Source: Protonemura montana (lineage: Eukaryota; Arthropoda; Insecta; Plecoptera; Nemouridae). From it: a DNA stretch of 64,000 nt. The notes under the pieces were generated by a model. That model did not search any database, had not been told where the DNA came from, and saw only the letters and a program-made list of their open reading frames with translations. This document shows, in pieces, positions 9,982-20,641 of the stretch. Position 1 is the stretch's first letter. Each line of letters starts with the position of its first letter. Location of the stretch: contig OX387607.1 of assembly GCA_947568835.1 (NCBI GenBank), positions 15,551,701-15,615,700 on the forward strand, read 5' to 3'. A program made the translations under genes and the position numbers.

Positions 9982-10216
9982 GAAAAACTATTTGAAATGG
10001 GTTTTGAATGCTAAGTAAAGGACAACTAAATTTTGCGACGTTTCGTCACATGTACTAGTTACTTCTTCAAGGGTTAGAACAGTCCTTAGACTGCTTAAAG
10101 GGTTAGAGGGAAATTTTAGTTGTCCTTTACTTAGCATTCAAAACCCATTTCAAATAGCTTTTGTTACAACTAGTGCTAAGTTTACATCAAGTAGACATGA
10201 GTCTAAAAACCACCAT
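9982..10216. mobile_element. Foldback element inserted just upstream of the last receptor exon
   Basis: The arms share CTATTTGAAATGGGTTTTGA and ATGCTAAGTAAAGGACAACT with their reverse complements at about 10110-10160. The centre carries CGACGTTTCG and ACTAGTTACTTCTTCAAGGG. The right-hand extension (GTAGACATGAGTCTAAAAAC) matches the ends of the elements at 30.5 and 54.4 kb. A perfect 14-bp direct repeat AAGTTAGAAAATAA flanks it (9968-9981 and 10217-10230). Its right edge is 38 bp from the exon. Confidence 0.8.
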
Positions 10217-10254
10217 AAGTTAGAAAATAACTTATCTGAAATCTGTCTGTTCAG

Positions 10255-10609
10255 GTACGTCATAACCACGCTGTGCGGCGCCGAACGTTGCTACTGCCCC
10301 CCAGTGGTGGTGGCCACAGTATTCTGGATCGGCTACTTCAACTCCGCTCTGAACCCTCTGATATACGCATACTTCAACCGCGAGTTTCGCGCCGCATTCA
10401 AGAAGACGCTGCAATCCCTGTGCGAGTTCGTAGCGCCGCGACGCCGTCCCCGCGACCCTCTCTACATGGGGGGCAGGCGTCCCGACGGCACCAACAGCAA
10501 CGCATCGTCGGAAATACACATGAACAACCACCTCCGAGCGAACCGTGCCGGCTTGATACACCACATCAGCGACTTGGAGTCGAATATTCAGACGGAAGCA
10601 GTCATTTAA
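10255..10609 (+). CDS. Octbeta2R: Beta octopamine receptor, last coding exon (TM7, helix 8, C-tail, stop)
   Basis: After the acceptor AG (10253-10254) the first base completes the Trp codon begun at 3857-3858, and the frame continues WYVITTLCG. Visible landmarks, numbered from the first full codon of the previous exon, are extracellular loop 3 with three cysteines (90, 95, 97), TM7 with FWIGYFNSALNPLIY (NPxxY at 116-120), amphipathic helix 8 FNREFRAAFKKTL, and a cysteine at 139 that could be palmitoylated. A basic RRRPR stretch and a tail ending TEAVI follow, with stop TAA at 10607-10609. The two exons together give 200 residues. FWIGYFNS.LNPLIYAYFNR.FR.AF is characteristic of beta octopamine receptors and separates them from D1-like dopamine receptors. 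The C-terminal hydrophobic-x-hydrophobic ending could be a class II PDZ ligand, but that is inference. No frame damage is seen. Confidence 0.92.
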
Positions 10610-12660
10610 ATGACGTCCACAATGCGCAGCTCGGCGATAATTTGAGTTTTTACACTTTAACGCGTTTAAAATTTTCGCGCTTCTCGTTTGGCGTTGGTGT
10701 AAATGTTGTTATCATGTGATTTGCCTCGCTATTGCAGATGCAGATGTAGATGGCAGATTTTGAACCTCGTCGTGAAAGACAATTGCGCTGAAAGCTTGAC
10801 GGCAACGAAATTATGTAAGTCGAGACAGCTGAACGCTGCAAGTTTAGTGTGGGGAACAGCGTGCAAAAGAAGAAGAACAAAATGGAAGACGAGATATATA
10901 TATATATAGGGAAACGAATAATGCGGAGAGAGTGCGAATTATGTACGGTGGCTAAGAGAAGATAAAGATAAAGTTTATGGTAATGGCATGTCAAGCTCAT
11001 ATCTGAATCAAGAGACGAACGGGATAAAGTATGTGAACACAATTGTTAAGTCCACATGAATATTTATGTACCTACACCATACCGATTTCAGAGTTAGATT
11101 CAAACGAAAATTGAATGCTAGGATTTTTGACCTGTACTCTGATAATTTTATTATTTCAGCATGTGGATTCGTGTGCTAGACATCCTATATAAAAAAACAC
11201 GACCGGGGGAAAAAAAACTTTTGTTAAAAGTTTCTATGAAAAATCGTAATCACGTCAATTTGAAGGCTTATGAATGGACGGGAACAATTGGTGCGTCTGC
11301 GCTGCTGGTCTTTCGGCGAGCACATGAAATCCATAAAGCTGATAAGCGCTGTTTCGAGGGGTTTGTTATTGTTGTTTCTGTGTGGCAGTTTACGGGTCGT
11401 GTCAATGGTTGGTGTTTTTAGTGAACAAAAGCAAGGCGGGGGCAGAAACATTCAAACCAGTTGGCGATCCGAGCGCCCAACGTGGATTGGTAAAGTAGCA
11501 GGTTTCTTTTATTTCAGTTTTTTTTTTTATGATAGCCACTCGCTGGGTTTAGAATTGCACTGGATTGCTTGGTGAAAATAGAACTAACAGCTCATTAAAC
11601 ATTCGTCTGGACTATTTTGCGTTAGAACAACGACAAAAAGTCATCGCACGGTTTTGTTAAGCCATCAACGGTTTTCTTAAAAAGATATTAAATGCAAACT
11701 TGTTGGCTAAGTTATGAAATTTTATTTCGCGACGATTTCGAAACGAAGCTCTTAAAAAAAGAATACGTCCATCTTTACAATGCCGCACTTTTCCGCCTAC
11801 TTTCGGTGAGTGAATCGTTTCGAAAATAGATTCAAAAATTCGCGACAGCGTGAACCTTTTTTTGTTTCGCGCTGCGAGCTAAGAGCGTAGCCGAGCGTTT
11901 CGCAACTCTAGCAAGTTGATAAATCTTTCAACACAAGCAAAACAAAGAACTCGGCTCACAGACTGATTCCGGTAACCAGATCCAGAGTGCGCCGTGTACC
12001 TACACCGGCGAGGTGAATACAATATTCGAATGTTGAATCTGAATTATTCGTTGGGTGACTTTTTCAGCCAAGCTTTCAGAGCGATTCATGTCAGGGTAGC
12101 ATGTTAGAAAGCCGATCCACGTTAAACCACGTTTTTTTTTTAAGTTAAGTGATCATAAAATCAGTAAAATCTGAACTGGGCGGTTGAAAAACTGAAAAAA
12201 ACTACCCAGAAAAGCCAGTTTTCATTGCTTGGCTGTGTACTTATCTATTAAGTGTAAACGTCGTTACAAGATTTTAAGCGATTTAATGTTGTATTTAGTG
12301 TGTGGTAGAGGAAATATAAAAAAAAAAAACGAATTTAGCATCTTTACTTTTCGTCATGTTTAGTCGAATGCGTGTCGTTTGATTTTAAAACGGCCGGCGA
12401 TCGTCACGGAATTGGATCGTTAAGCGTATCGCTTTGAGATTTTTTGATGAATACGAGAATGTTGACAATCATGTAAGTAATGGGTCGATTTAAACATGGA
12501 ATCACGTAAATAGACTCTCGATTACCTATATTATAATCCTATAAAATTAAAATGTAATCTTGTTTTACTAAAAGCTATGTTTCGTATCGGTATATGTCTA
12601 CGCAAATTCATACTTCTTTATTAAATGCATCAAGTTTAATAAATACTTGATAACTATCTG
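10610..12660 (+). other. Presumptive 3' UTR and flank of the receptor gene
   Basis: Sequence downstream of the receptor stop has no competing gene and no recognisable dispersed repeat. ATTAAA hexamers occur near 11593 and 11685. The first canonical AATAAA after the stop is at about 12638, so a 3' UTR of roughly 1-2 kb is plausible. A short (TA)n run lies at 10894-10908. The true polyadenylation site cannot be chosen from sequence alone. Confidence 0.35.
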
Positions 12661-15600
12661 TTATTTTTGACAGTAAATTTAAACCGAAGATTTTTTTTTT
12701 TAGGTTTCAATCACGGTTAGTGTAAGAAAAAGGCTAGTGTCTCGAATAGTTAACCTTAAGCCGCGTTTCTACGAAGATAGAATTATTATTGCTCAGTTTT
12801 TAGTTTTTGAGATGACGTTACCAAGATAAGAAAAGTGATGTATTATTCCAATTTGTTAAAAGTTGTAAGAAATGCGATTTATCTAGTAAATTGAAGAAAG
12901 TACGCGTTATGGCCATCCTAAGAATGCATGGTCCATATATGGGTTTATTAACTACGTGCAAGCGATTTGTAACCAGTTTTAATAATCTTAAGAAAATGCA
13001 CTCCAGCATGATGATATACCCCAAGTCAATTGCATCTTTTTCAAAATAATACTATCTATGTCGTGGACAAATTTACTAACTACACAAAAACTAATTCATG
13101 TAAATATATATACGTGTTACACTTCAGTACTAATTGTCCCAAAAAAGCAAAAATTCGTACAAAATAGTTGTTATATCCGCACCGAATCGCGATGAGTCAA
13201 ACCTGAGTGCGTCGGTCGAGGTCATGAAAATCATATCGTTAAAAATACTCAAATATGTGACCAAAAAAAAAAAAAAATCAATTGACATATTTTTGAAACG
13301 TATTTTTTAAAGGGACACTCAGCAAGTTTTCCTACTTTTCAGCTTTGTCAAGATAAATTCGAGATGAAAGCAATCATATAAGTGCCAGTCGCCCAGTAAT
13401 TTTCTCCAGATTGCTGGCTAAATTTCCATTGAAGACGACATTAAACCACTTGGCATAGGCGCTTTAGCCGTAGGACCTGACACATCCATCGGTGCATAAT
13501 ATGATTAAAAACTACTATTTTTAGCCTCGAAATCATCTTTCTCAGCTGAAAAATCAAAAAACTTATTACGTTTCCTTTTATGTTCGTAAGTGTTAATGTT
13601 TCTATGTTTATATTATTGTGAAAGTATGTTTTATAAAAGAAAAATTAGTGCAATATTAGTGATAGAGTGACAAGTTGCGAGTCCGAACGGTAAAACGCAG
13701 GCAAAGTGTCGTGCAATTACGAGATTAGATCGTGGATATAGAAAAACTAGTTGGCGTGTAGTTATTTTTCGATGAAATACAATTAAATCTGTGCGTTTTT
13801 GCGTGTATACTTATAAATCTACCATATAAATAACACAAATGCATCGTAGATCGAAAACGTTTTCGTGTCAAAATATTTTGTGTTCACTCCTTTTCTCTGT
13901 ATTGTTGTGGCAATTTTGGTGTTAGTTGATCAAACGAATAGTTAAGATATCAAAAATAAAATAGACCCCCTAGAGTCACTTCGAATAACGTTGAAAGCTC
14001 GTGATTTCATCTTGAAATTAAAAAGCTACCAACCATGGAACATGAGTATTTGCTGTTGTACAATCACTGGTAGAGATTCAATTTGTTATCATAGATATCG
14101 CTGTCACTTTTTCAAGAAAGCTTCGAAAATTTTCTCTTCTCACAAGCAAAAGATATACAGTGAAAAACGGGTATATAGCTAATAACAGTCTATAAGGTAT
14201 TGTTTCAAAGAAATAAAGATATTTTAATTTTAATTATGTGTAGACTAGATGTTCTAACTAATCGATTGTCAATATTTGGATCGATAAAATGGCGTGTATA
14301 TATCTAAGTGTTAAACAACACAATTTAGATGAGTAAAAAAAAAAATATATAGTGAAAAGTAAATTATAAAATTCTATACTGTCGTAATTTTAATTGTATA
14401 AATATTCCCAAAAGTATGAAAATATTAATATTTGTGATACCTACTGTGACCAAAATGTATTTAAAAGAAAATGTATAATATATATATATGTATATATATA
14501 TACAGTGTTGCCCGAACAGTGAATTTGTATTAAAAAATGTTGAATGAATCCCACCTCTCCCATTAAAATAAGAAATAAATACAAATAAATAACGCAACTG
14601 TGTGTACGTCATTCGTCCTGATTTCCAGCTGTATTTCAGAAAGTTTTGTCATCGGTTACCTCGGCGCTAGAAAGTGGAATTGCAAAATGGATTGGCGTTC
14701 CAAACAAAAACGAGCTATGCCCGGGTTTCTATTTATTTGATATTTTCAGCGAGTTATACAATCTGTTAGCTGTGAGCGTCGAATATCAAGAAGAGAATGT
14801 ACGCAAAAGTAATTCAATTAAATCAGAGGTCCTCATATTTTTGGAAAAAACAATTTGTTAATTTTGGTAGAATATTTTCATGGCGCGCTCATTGTCCTTT
14901 AAATATACCAGCTGGCAAAAATTCTATATCAATTGTTGAATCGAACTTCAAATTTCATGGCGAAGTTTGTTTTTATGATCTAAAATTTGACAAGTTATTT
15001 GACTGAACTGTATTTCATATATTTTCTCTTCGACTATTTTATTTAAATATCGTATTGATTTGATAAATTTACAGTGGCTTTTTATAATCATAAAGAACAA
15101 ACAATTTTTCTTACATCAACGCATATCTAATCGATAAAAATATACCAAACTTGATATGTAATTAAACTAATGCTATTAGAACTCAATGAAACAAATCTAC
15201 AATTGATAATTCGTGATTAAATCCACATATACAAATCAACATGGCATTTATATACTGCGTTAAGTCTACATAATTGCTAAACCAAGGATGCCAGTTCATT
15301 AGTTACTAATGAAAACTATTTGAATAGTAGGTAACTATTCAATACACAGAATAATCGTAATTGAATTGACAGTCAATAAGCATCAAATCTGTTCATACTA
15401 ATAATCTGAATATCAGAATGATTAATTTGCATCAATGGTTTGCTAACAAAACAATACGATCAACCACAAATGCATCAACAGCTGTTCGACCAATCTATGG
15501 ACCGAGCCAACAACCGTTCGATTCAAATAACATTAGATTCTGGGTCAAAGATTAATAATCTTTTTATATAGAAGCACATTTCTACCATTCCCCTCCATGA

Positions 15601-16648
15601 AGATAAAATACATTTGATATCAAAGTGATCGAATCGACTTATTTCTTAAGTGATTCTTAAAATTAGTGGGCGATTGTACACCAGCGGGACTGTATCCCCG
15701 AGGGATAGGAGCGTGCTGTTTTGATTCTATCGTATAATGGCAAAGGGTGTAACCTGCGCCGTGGAACTTGGTTTTTTCTAACGCCCTGCAATAAAGTACG
15801 AGGGTGAACTCTAGCCCTTTTCTCCTACCGCCCACCACCCTTACCCTAACCAGGTACTCAAGATCCACGCTCAGCCAAGAAAATCGCTAGGTATGTTTGC
15901 TGTAAATCCCAGAAGAGCTCAGCTATAACATGGCATTGTAAAATGATATGAGCTTTTCTGCTAATGTGCTTATGTTAATTATGAAGGTAAATACATGTCA
16001 TACGGCGATGCATTTGTATTGATTGTGAGCTAATATGGTTTTAGTTTACAGATTAGCTGGTGGGTTACGGTATTTACAATTGCGGTTCGATTTGGTGGAA
16101 ATAAAATGGATTTTGTATTTACCTACCTAACATTTCATATAAGTTACGTGAACTATTTCTTAAGGGCGTAATATCGCCTCCTTCTTCTTTTTCTAGGGAA
16201 TCCAGGGAACAAAATTATACTTTTTATTTTTTAATTGGGGTTGATGAAAACTGTTTCAGCAACTAAAAAACATCTTTTAAAGCACATTTTCTGTAAAATA
16301 CATTCTATTAAATATACATAAAAACTGGATGCAACTTATAAGGGAGGATTTTCAAAATGGTTGGCGCGAGTATTTATTTTTATTTGTAGTTTGTTTGTGC
16401 TAACAGATTGAAGAAATTTGGGATCCACAGCTGCTACGAAAACTTGGATTATTTTTCTGAAAAACACAAAAAAAACACCTTGAACAGACTCTTTTTAAAC
16501 GCGTGTAACTATCAGACGAAATAATATTTTTGATTTTGAAAAGCGTCAATCTGTTGCCAATAGTGTGATGAGTCGCCTAGTTTTTGTTTCGTCGCGATCG
16601 GACAAGTGGTTTGACCGATTAGTTGTATCCAGTAAACCTGGATATAAA
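12661..16648. other. AT-rich, repeat-poor intergenic DNA
   Basis: No gene is supported. (TA)n tracts lie near 14478-14503, and several AATAAA hexamers are scattered (for example near 13954 and 14208). Small open frames at 13991-14182 and 14646-15006 have no recognisable domain. Confidence 0.4.
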
Positions 16649-18041
16649 CCTGAGTAAGCTTCCACTCCAATAGACCTGAGTACGCTCCCACTCCAATAGA
16701 CCTGAGTAAGCTCACACTCCAATAGACCTGAGTAAGCACCCACTCCAATAGACCTGAGTAAGCTCCCACTCCAATAGACTTGAGTAAGCTCACACTCCAA
16801 TAGACCTGAGTAAGCACCCACTCCAATAGACCTGAGTAAGCTCCCACTCCAATAGACCTGAGTAAGCTCCCACTCCAATAGACCTGAGTAAGCACCCACT
16901 CTAATAGACCTGAGTAAGCTCCCACTCCAATAGACCTGAGTAAGCTCCCACTCCAATAGACCTGAGTAAGCTCCCACTCCACTAGACCTGAGTAAGCACC
17001 CACTCCAATAGACCTGAGTAAGCTCCCATTCCAATAGACCAGAGTAAGCTCCCACTCCAATAGACTAGAGTAAGCTCTCACTCCAATAGACCTGAGTAAG
17101 CTCCCACTCCAATAGACCAGAGTAAGCTCCCACTCCAATAGACTAGAGTAAGCTCCCACTCCAATAGACCTGAGTAAGCTCCCACTTCAATAGACCAGAG
17201 TAAGCTCCCACTCCAATAGACCTAAGTAAGCACCCACTCCAATAGACCTGAGTAAGCTCCCACTCCAATAGACCTGAGTAAGCTCCCACTCCAATAGACC
17301 TGAGTAAGCTCCCACTCCAATAGACCTGAGTAAGCTCCCACTCCAATAGACCTGAGTAAGCTCCCACTCCAATAGATCTGAGTAAGCTCCCACTCCAATA
17401 GACCTGAGTAAGCACCCACTCTAATAGACCTGAGTAAGCACCCACTCCAATAGACCTGAGTAAGCTCCCACTCCAATAGACCTGAGTAAGCTCCCACTCC
17501 AATAGACCTGAGTAAGCTCCCACTCTAATAGACCTGAGTAAGCTTCCACTCCAATAGACCTGAGTAAGCTCCCACTCTAATAGACCTGAGTAAGCACCCA
17601 CTCCAATAGACCTGAGTAAGCTCCCACTCCAATAGACCTGAGTAAGCTCCCACTCCAATAGACCTGAGTAAGCTCCCACTCCAATAGACCTGAGTAAGCA
17701 CCCACTCCAACAGACCTGAGTAAGCTCCCACTCTAATAGACCTGAGTAAGCTTCCACTCCAATAGACCTGAGTAAGCTCCCACTCTAATAGACCTGAGTA
17801 AGCACCCACTCCAATAGACCTGAGTAAGCTCCCACTCCAATAGACCTGAGTAAGCTCCCACTCCAATAGACCTGAGTAAGCTCCCACTCCAATAGACCTG
17901 AGTAAGCTCCCACTCTAATAGACCTGAGTAAGCTCCCACTCCAATAGACCTGAGTAAGCTCCCACTCCAATAGACCTGAGTAAGCTCCCACTCCAATAGA
18001 CCTGAGTAAGCTCCCACTCTAATAGACGCGAGTAAGCTCCC
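16649..18041. repeat. 26-bp minisatellite, ~53.6 units
   Basis: The unit CCTGAGTAAGCTCCCACTCC+AATAGA repeats from 16649 to 18041. A unit starts at 16649 and again at 18001, exactly 52 x 26 bp later, so no net length change has accumulated. Variant units (AGCACCC, AGCTTCC, CTCACAC, TCTAATAG) are intermixed, and a 208-bp (8-unit) block at about 17521 recurs at about 17729, showing higher-order duplication. On the minus strand none of the three frames contains a stop, which creates long artefactual ORFs (repeating GAYSGLLEWELTQVYWSG). Confidence 0.97.
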
Positions 18042-20189
18042 GATATCACAGTTTTTAAATGCACGTTTACATATGATGCCGTTTGCCTCATTTCCTGAAC
18101 ATCTTTGAAATGTTTAGTGAAAAGTTTTGAACCTCATTTAGAATGAATGTACTTTGCCGTGAATATAATATGAAACAAGGCACTAGCAAGCAGATGTAAT
18201 TGCAGACGAGGAATTTGGTAGTCGGGTTTTGAGTATTCTGCGATGAACGTGAAGATGGAATCGGATACATTATATACGATGTCGGTGTTTTGTGGGATCT
18301 TTTAGTCTACCCGCAGATTTATCTTGGAAAGGTCACCAAGAATAGTTACTCGACTTATGAGAAAACTTTCCAAATAAATTGCAACATTTTTCAAGACACC
18401 CGACAAAATAAGTAAAAAAAAAGTAACTTTTCAAAGTAAATAAAAACAAAATAAGTCAAAATATCAACCTTTTCATTTGATATTATCTCGCAGAATAAAA
18501 AACGGGCGAAAATCAGAACAAAAAAAAGGCACTCGCAAATTTCCCTGGGCAAACCCAATAATGAAATTTGAATCAAGGGATTAATTTTTTATTGAGAATT
18601 GTCATTATTTTAATGAAAATTCATTTCAATGAACGCTATCGTCTCGCGGGGACGAGATAATAGTTCGTTCTCTCTTTTTTTTTTTTAGCTTTTCAGAGTG
18701 ACTATTTGAAAATGGGGATGGATTTAACTGTTCATTTGAAATCCCACACATCCACGGCAAGCCCCGCGGGGCTCTGCACTGAAATAAAGAGCAAGACAAT
18801 GTGGGTGTTGACTCAACTGGAAGGTAGAAATATCGAGCTAGCATTTTATTTTCACTCCCTCGTATTGAATGCGTCTCGTGGGCGGAAATTTTACAAAGAT
18901 ATTACACATCTATCATCTCTATATTGTGTTACCCGAAGAATAAAACTATGCGCGCATTCATTTCATTCGACTGAATAAACACAGCGACGAAAACTGAAAA
19001 GACATTTTTCGAATATAGTATTATAGCATTTCTGAGACCAATTGTAAAATATCCCAATTTTATTATCCTTTAACCATCAAAGAGAAGTGATCGCAAATGC
19101 AATCAATACGAAAAGGTACCCCAAGTTTAAATGACTACAAAAGCGACCTAGAAATATGATAAAAGCCTATATCTTGTCTAAGAGATCACAAAGAAACATG
19201 GACTGCACGCTGACATCGCGAGTTTCCTTCATTCTATTTAAAGGTCGTGGAAACTTGATCTGATCTTCTTCGAAGTTATCTCTGGTAGTGCTTTCACGAG
19301 GCAATCTATTGTGGTGAAGACTCAAGAGCAACCAGAGGCGTATCTCTTGCCGTAGTCTCTAACACCGCACGGGTGTAGGGAACTAAAGCTCAGTCGAGTC
19401 GATATTGACGAGCTACCTTTGCACTGCAAGGAAAATCAACCTGTAGATAATGATTCGAGCAACTATGGCTGGTGAATTATTGTTTTAGTGCAGCGAAATC
19501 ATAATATCTATTTCTTTAATATAATACCATTCTGTTATTTATAATAATACTACTTTTTATAACATTTTCCAGCAAAAATAAGAGCTTCCAGTTAATTGTT
19601 TTACGATTGTGGTCGAAAAACGGGTATTTCCTCTGCGTTTATACTTACTTTCTTTGCAATGGTGCCTCCTCCAAGATGTGGTGTGCTAAGTCGTTGCTTT
19701 AAAACATCATTCCTAGAAGTCTGTCCTTCTTTGTGAAACACCGCTTTATTATAATTAACAATAATAAACTAAGTTTCTACAATAAAATTATGTTATTATC
19801 TACGTAATCTTCTGGCGTTGCAATGAAGAATGTCAAAAGTTTTCCTCTCGATTTTCAAAAAGGTCAAAATGAGTTAATAAAAAGCTGTAAAAAACTTTTC
19901 CGGCGAAAAAAGTTTTCAAAAAAGAGCACAAACCACAAAAATGAAATGAACATAAATGAAATAAATATATATATATAAGGAGTATAAATTGAATCCATGC
20001 GTAACAAGAAGTAAAAATAGCTAAATGTAATTCAAGTTGGGTAAAAACAGCAAAAAAAAACTGTTTTGATGGAAGCGGATCAAAGAACAAAGAACAAGGA
20101 GTCTGCTCTTGAAGCGTTGCCTGTGCCAAAGAGTCCGTGTAATATCATTGAACGGAAACAAATATGACGTCAAGAGCAAACTGTTGGAT
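18042..20189. other. Intergenic DNA, no supported feature
   Basis: AT-rich with homopolymer runs (T run at about 18675-18686) and a (TA)n tract near 19966. No exon, repeat family or RNA gene is recognised. Confidence 0.4.
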
Positions 20190-20641
20190 TCTCGAATCAC
20201 ATCGATTCCCAGTGAAATTGAACATCACAGACGACAAAGCTGGAAGGTTTGTGCTCTAAAATATCGATTTCCGGTCAAATTGAACATCGCAGACGACAAA
20301 GCTGGAAGGTTTGTGCTCAGATATATCGATTCCCAGTCAAATTGAACTTCGCAGACGACAAAGCTGGAAGGTTTGTGCACTAAAATATCGATTTCCGGTC
20401 AAATTGAACTTCGCAACGACAAAGCTGGAAGGTTTGTGCACTAAAATATCGATTTCCGGTCAAATTGAACTTCGCAACGACAAAGCTGGAAGGTTTGTGC
20501 TCTAAAATATCGATTCCCAGTCAAATTGAACTTCGCAGACGACAAAGCTGGAAGGTTTGTGCACTAAAATATCGATTTCCGGTCAAATTGAACTTCGCAG
20601 ACGACAAAGCTGGAAGGTGTGTGCTCAGATATATCGATTCC
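20190..20641. repeat. 61/62-bp tandem repeat, seven units
   Basis: Unit core GACGACAAAGCTGGAAGGTT followed by TGTGCWCTAAAATATCGAT and TCAAATTGAACTTCGCA. Units start at 20230, 20292, 20354, 20416, 20477, 20538 and 20600; a partial unit precedes them. Two units lack one G (61 bp). The variants alternate between CTAAAATATCGATTTCCGG and CAGATATATCGATTCCCAG, which points to block duplication. Frames through it are artefacts of the period. Confidence 0.95.

Larger units (their letters stand above)
3859..10254 (+). other. Phase-2 intron of the octopamine receptor gene
   Basis: The intron runs from donor GTAAGG (3859) to acceptor ...CTGTCTGTTCAG (10254), 6396 bp, and splits the Trp codon at the end of TM6. 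It carries several mobile elements: an inverted pair of tRNA-like SINEs near 6.5-6.75 kb, a truncated 5S SINE at 8.09-8.29 kb, an R1 repeat at 9.2-9.54 kb, a 107-bp-arm foldback at 9.63-9.89 kb and a second foldback at 9.98-10.22 kb. The last one ends 38 bp before the acceptor AG boundary. The reading frame across the junction is perfect, so the assignment is secure. Confidence 0.88.

Noticed and set aside
10273-10719. 148-codon plus-strand ORF and 110-codon minus-strand ORF over the last receptor exon
   Set aside because: Shadow frames of the receptor coding sequence, which has clear TM7 and NPxxY motifs in its own frame.
16512-18017. Long minus-strand ORFs (up to 215 codons) with a regular 26-residue repeat
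   Set aside because: They exist in all three frames because the 26-bp minisatellite unit contains no minus-strand stop in any frame. There is no start, splice or codon evidence.
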